The notes below the pieces were generated by a model. That model made no database searches, had not been told where the DNA came from, and worked only from the letters and a program-made list of their open reading frames with translations. The position numbers and the translations under genes were made by a program. A stretch of DNA of 8,968 bases from Balneola sp. (GTDB lineage: Bacteria; Bacteroidota; Rhodothermia; Balneolales; Balneolaceae): contig PCAT01000036.1 in NCBI GenBank assembly GCA_002730655.1, forward strand, positions 1 to 8,968, given 5' to 3'. Positions 6,185 through 8,968 of the stretch are shown piece by piece. How positions within the stretch are numbered: position 1 is the first letter of the stretch; every line of letters begins with the position of its first letter.

Positions 6185-8162
6185 TTGGGCATCTACGCTA
6201 GTTAAGGAGTGCTATAAACAAGGTGTTAGAGAAGCAGTTCTTTCTCCGGGTTCCCGAAATACTTCTATTGTACTTGCACTTACTCATTTTCCAGGGATAA
6301 GGTGTGTTTCTGTAATTGATGAAAGATCTGCTGGCTTCATAGCTTTAGGAATGTCAAAAGTCACCAAAAGACCCACACTTCTTTGCTGTACATCTGGAAC
6401 AGCTGGAGCGAATTATTACCCTGCTATTATTGAGGCATATCAATCCTCGATACCACTCGTTGCCCTCACCGCCGATCGGCCAGCACACTTGCAAAAGGTT
6501 GGTGCATCACAAACTATTCAACAAAAAAATCTATTTGGTTCTCATGTTTTAGATTTTATCCAGCTACCAGAAACAAGCAGTAAAAAGCAACTACTTTTAA
6601 ATGGGCAGAAAGAATTTTCGCGTGCAATTCAGTTGGCTAATTCGGGTGGTCCTGTTCATGTGAATGCCCCTTTTAATAAGCCTTTTGAACCTACATTAGT
6701 ACAGTTCAACAAATACATTAAGGACAGTAAAATATTGGTATTAAAAACGGAAAAAAAAATTTCTAGCTCTTTACTTGACCTCCCAACTCATCATATGATA
6801 CGCCCTGAATTAGTAGGTATACCAACAAAAACTAAAGTGATGTCCTCTAACCTTGAGGCTAATCTGTCTTCTGTTGATGTCCCATTTCACCATAGCCACT
6901 TATCGGAAGAAGTAAAGCAGATAATAGACCCTGTTCAAGTACAGAATCTATATTCTGAGATGCACAGACCCTTAATTGTCATAGGCTCAGATCCTACTCC
7001 TTTTCAATGGTTTCGTTTGCTACCTAAACTTGCAAAACATCCAAATGCCCGAATTATTTTAGAAGCTGGTGCATCCTTATACGGCTGGGATTTTGTAGAG
7101 TTAAATGTAGTTCATAGCAAAGTCATCTTGGGATGGGTAAAGTTGCTATACAATTCAAAAAATCTCAAATCGTCTCCATTCGATTCATTCGATGGGATTA
7201 TTCGCTTAGGAAAGGAAGTGCTTAACCCAGCTTTGGCTCGTTTTTTTTCTAAGCATAAGCATCTCACTCAGCTGCGATTTATCACGCATGAACCTTATGA
7301 GGATGCATTAGCTAGTCAACCATATTTTATCACTCCAGAAGTAGCTTTTTCTTTGGTTGACTTACAAAATAAACATACCCAGGTTACTTCTAAAAGATGG
7401 CATAGTAAATTAGATGAACTAAATAGAGAATATTTAGAGCAATTGGCTCAGCATTTCAATCAAGGCCAAAATAATACACTTACTGATGGAGCTGTTTTTT
7501 ATCGGCTAAGTAAAATTCTCCCGTCATCTACTCCTATTTTTTTATCTAACTCTTTTCCTGTTCGTGATCAAGCATTATTTGCTCCAATGTGGTCGGTTGA
7601 CAATCCCTTGATATCACAACGTGGTGCAGCAGGAATCGATGGGATTAGTTCAACCGCTCTAGGGGTATCATTATCCTGCCAGCTACCTACTGCCGTTATA
7701 ACAGGTGATATTGCTTTTTTGTATGATATCAATGCTCTTTTATCTGCTAGATTAATCACCAAACCATTGGTTATTTTTGTTATTAATAATGGGGGCGGGA
7801 ATATTTTTTGTAGCCTTCCTATTAAAGAAGCAGCTCCAGACAGTATGGATTGGTTTATAACCCCGCAACAAGTATCCATCGAACATCTTGCGCGAAGCTA
7901 CGGATTGAACCATATAAAGATTGTCAATTCCAATCAACTATGGGATAACGATTGGGCTGAAAAAGTCCAGGAATTACTTAAAGTACAAACTTTGATCCAT
8001 TCGAGTACCATCCAGACAGAAGATGATAAATTTAAAAAAGGTCCAGAAGAAATAAACCAAGCCTATCCTACATCAATTAATGCTGCTTTAAATGTTAAAA
8101 TTATTGAGTTTATTACCAATAGTGAAGCATCCATTGCTGAGCGTAATGATTTTAGGAAGTAA
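6162..8162 (+). CDS. menD: 2-succinyl-5-enolpyruvyl-6-hydroxy-3-cyclohexene-1-carboxylate synthase MenD
   Basis: Thiamine-diphosphate enzyme that decarboxylates 2-oxoglutarate and adds the succinyl-semialdehyde unit to isochorismate, giving SEPHCHC. Order: PYR-type domain (about 1-180) with SPGSR (28-32), the ThDP-activating glutamate E54 in DERSAGFIALG, TSGTA (77-81), TADRP (103-107) and Q117; a central domain opening near RPLIVIG (269-275); and the ThDP-binding domain with SNSFPVRD (462-469), QRGAAGIDG (486-494), GD (515-516) and NNGGGNIF (542-549). The start at 6162 puts R32, E54, R106 and Q117 one position from their E. coli counterparts (33, 55, 107, 118), so it is preferred over the ATGs at 6135 and 6138. 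At 666 residues it is well above the usual 550-600; the extra length lies mainly in the PYR-central linker and in a polar segment near 607-641, before the conserved IIEFITNSEASIAERNDF ending. All key residues remain, so it should be active. Confidence 0.95.
   Translation: MQKTLSFSWASTLVKECYKQGVREAVLSPGSRNTSIVLALTHFPGIRCVSVIDERSAGFIALGMSKVTKRPTLLCCTSGTAGANYYPAIIEAYQSSIPLVALTADRPAHLQKVGASQTIQQKNLFGSHVLDFIQLPETSSKKQLLLNGQKEFSRAIQLANSGGPVHVNAPFNKPFEPTLVQFNKYIKDSKILVLKTEKKISSSLLDLPTHHMIRPELVGIPTKTKVMSSNLEANLSSVDVPFHHSHLSEEVKQIIDPVQVQNLYSEMHRPLIVIGSDPTPFQWFRLLPKLAKHPNARIILEAGASLYGWDFVELNVVHSKVILGWVKLLYNSKNLKSSPFDSFDGIIRLGKEVLNPALARFFSKHKHLTQLRFITHEPYEDALASQPYFITPEVAFSLVDLQNKHTQVTSKRWHSKLDELNREYLEQLAQHFNQGQNNTLTDGAVFYRLSKILPSSTPIFLSNSFPVRDQALFAPMWSVDNPLISQRGAAGIDGISSTALGVSLSCQLPTAVITGDIAFLYDINALLSARLITKPLVIFVINNGGGNIFCSLPIKEAAPDSMDWFITPQQVSIEHLARSYGLNHIKIVNSNQLWDNDWAEKVQELLKVQTLIHSSTIQTEDDKFKKGPEEINQAYPTSINAALNVKIIEFITNSEASIAERNDFRK
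8154..8159 (+). promoter_or_regulatory. Shine-Dalgarno sequence for menH
   Basis: AGGAAG, in the last codons of menD, lies 4 bases before the ATG at 8164 (6 bases counted from the AGGA core). It is the only clear ribosome binding site in the window and decides the menH start over the in-frame ATG at 8146. Confidence 0.6.
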
Positions 8163-8163
8163 T

Positions 8164-8968
8164 ATGGAAGGATATTACCAACAAGTGCGAGGGCTGCAAT
8201 ATTATTACATTACAAAAGGACATGGAAAACAAGATGTAATTTTTTTGCATGGTTTTTTAGGATCACATGCAATTTTTCTAGAAGGTTTATTAGAGACCGA
8301 TTTAGTACATACACACCGGCTTATTTTGATGGATTTACTTGGGCATGGAGCCACCGAGGGTGCCGAATTACACTACCGATTTTCAGCAAAAGAACAAGTA
8401 GCTGACTTGGCTTATTTTATACGCCATCATTGCCAAAAACCAGTCATTTTGTGTGGATACAGTATGGGAGCACGACTTGCTCTTTCTTTAGCAATTCAGC
8501 ATCCTAACTTGTGTAGAGGATTAGTACTTGAGAGTGGTCATTTTGGAATTTGTACGGAGACAGAGCGTCAAAGCAGACAAAGTCTGGACGCCCAAAGAGC
8601 AGATCAAATAAAGTCAGACTATTCCTCTTTTTTGCGGTATTGGGAAGATATTTCACTATTTAATTCGCCCAATGCACGAATGCTCAATTCGGCCTATAGA
8701 GATATTCAAAAGATGCAGCAACCCATCTGGATTACTAATAGCCTGTTAGGATTTGGGGCAGGAACTATGCCTTGTCTAGAAAAGCAACTCATTAGACTTC
8801 GTATGCCCGTTCTTCTTTTGGTGGGTGAAGATGATTCAAAATTTAAAGCGATTAACCAGAGAATGCATCTAATGCTACCTTCTTCTTATCTTAGCATTGT
8901 AAATGGAGCAGGCCACCGCGTTCACTGGGATGCTCCTAAAGCTTGGCAAAAAGAAATTGAACTTTTTA
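8164..8968 (+). CDS. menH: 2-succinyl-6-hydroxy-2,4-cyclohexadiene-1-carboxylate synthase MenH (3' partial)
   Basis: Alpha/beta-hydrolase that eliminates pyruvate from SEPHCHC to form SHCHC, the third menaquinone step. The frame stays open to the window edge, giving 268 residues; E. coli MenH has 252, so only a few residues are likely missing. Visible in order: the oxyanion-hole strand and loop VIFLHGFLGS (25-34), DLLGHG (57-62, where DLPGHG is usual), the nucleophile elbow GYSMG with S100, VLESGHFGI (121-129), the acid D224 in LLLVGEDDSKF and the histidine H251 in GAGHRVHWDAP. The Ser-Asp-His triad and the GEDDSKF and GAGHRVH contexts fit MenH better than other hydrolases, and the position after menD confirms it. 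The ATG follows the menD stop by one base and has a good AGGAAG ribosome site; an in-frame ATG at 8146 would add six residues and overlap menD. Confidence 0.92.
   Translation, partial: MEGYYQQVRGLQYYYITKGHGKQDVIFLHGFLGSHAIFLEGLLETDLVHTHRLILMDLLGHGATEGAELHYRFSAKEQVADLAYFIRHHCQKPVILCGYSMGARLALSLAIQHPNLCRGLVLESGHFGICTETERQSRQSLDAQRADQIKSDYSSFLRYWEDISLFNSPNARMLNSAYRDIQKMQQPIWITNSLLGFGAGTMPCLEKQLIRLRMPVLLLVGEDDSKFKAINQRMHLMLPSSYLSIVNGAGHRVHWDAPKAWQKEIELF

Noticed and set aside
7568..7937. Minus-strand open frames opposite the ThDP-binding domain of menD
   Set aside because: The sense strand encodes the conserved QRGAAGIDG and NNGGGNIF motifs; the antisense products have no recognisable features.
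1..8968. Mobile elements, CRISPR array, tRNA or rRNA genes, toxin-antitoxin or defence genes
   Set aside because: No transposase, integrase, regular repeat-spacer pattern, cloverleaf or defence domain was seen on either strand; the genes present are ordinary housekeeping genes plus one orphan.

Overview
The window is an AT-rich piece of bacterial chromosome. The gene content points to a Gram-negative member of the Bacteroidota/Balneolota (FCB) group: it carries an LPS-export permease pair, so it has an outer membrane; a DUF3467 protein of the kind common in that group; menaquinone genes in the order menF-menD-menH; and few clear Shine-Dalgarno sequences. The phylum is an inference from gene style and could not be tested here.

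Layout. (1) Bases 1-2477, plus strand: lptF (5' end cut by the window) and lptG overlap by 4 bases and encode the two transmembrane subunits of the lipopolysaccharide transporter LptB2FG. (2) A perfect 8-bp hairpin at 2498-2518 lies between lptG and the convergent minus-strand genes. (3) Bases 2530-3936, minus strand: a PLP-dependent enzyme of the cysteine synthase/cystathionine beta-synthase family, then 81 bases downstream a 114-residue DUF3467 protein. (4) Bases 3937-4276: about 340 bases of very AT-rich divergent intergenic DNA holding one palindrome and no convincing gene. (5) Bases 4277-4552: a 91-residue protein with a possible distant resemblance to DUF4290. (6) Bases 4661-8968, plus strand: menF, menD and menH (3' end cut by the window), tightly packed and surely one operon.

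How the genes work together. MenF converts chorismate to isochorismate, MenD adds a succinyl-semialdehyde unit from 2-oxoglutarate to give SEPHCHC, and MenH removes pyruvate to give SHCHC. These are the first three steps of the classical menaquinone pathway; later genes (menC, menE, menB, menA) are not in the window and may follow menH. LptF and LptG belong to outer-membrane assembly and are unrelated to the men genes.

I see no mobile element, tRNA, rRNA, CRISPR array or defence cassette, and nothing that amounts to a new system. The most useful leads are regulatory or structural: two tandem TTGAA-N2-TTCAA dyads just before menF, an ACATTATGT dyad shared by two upstream regions, two apparent insertions in an unusually long MenD, and the unclassified 91-residue protein.
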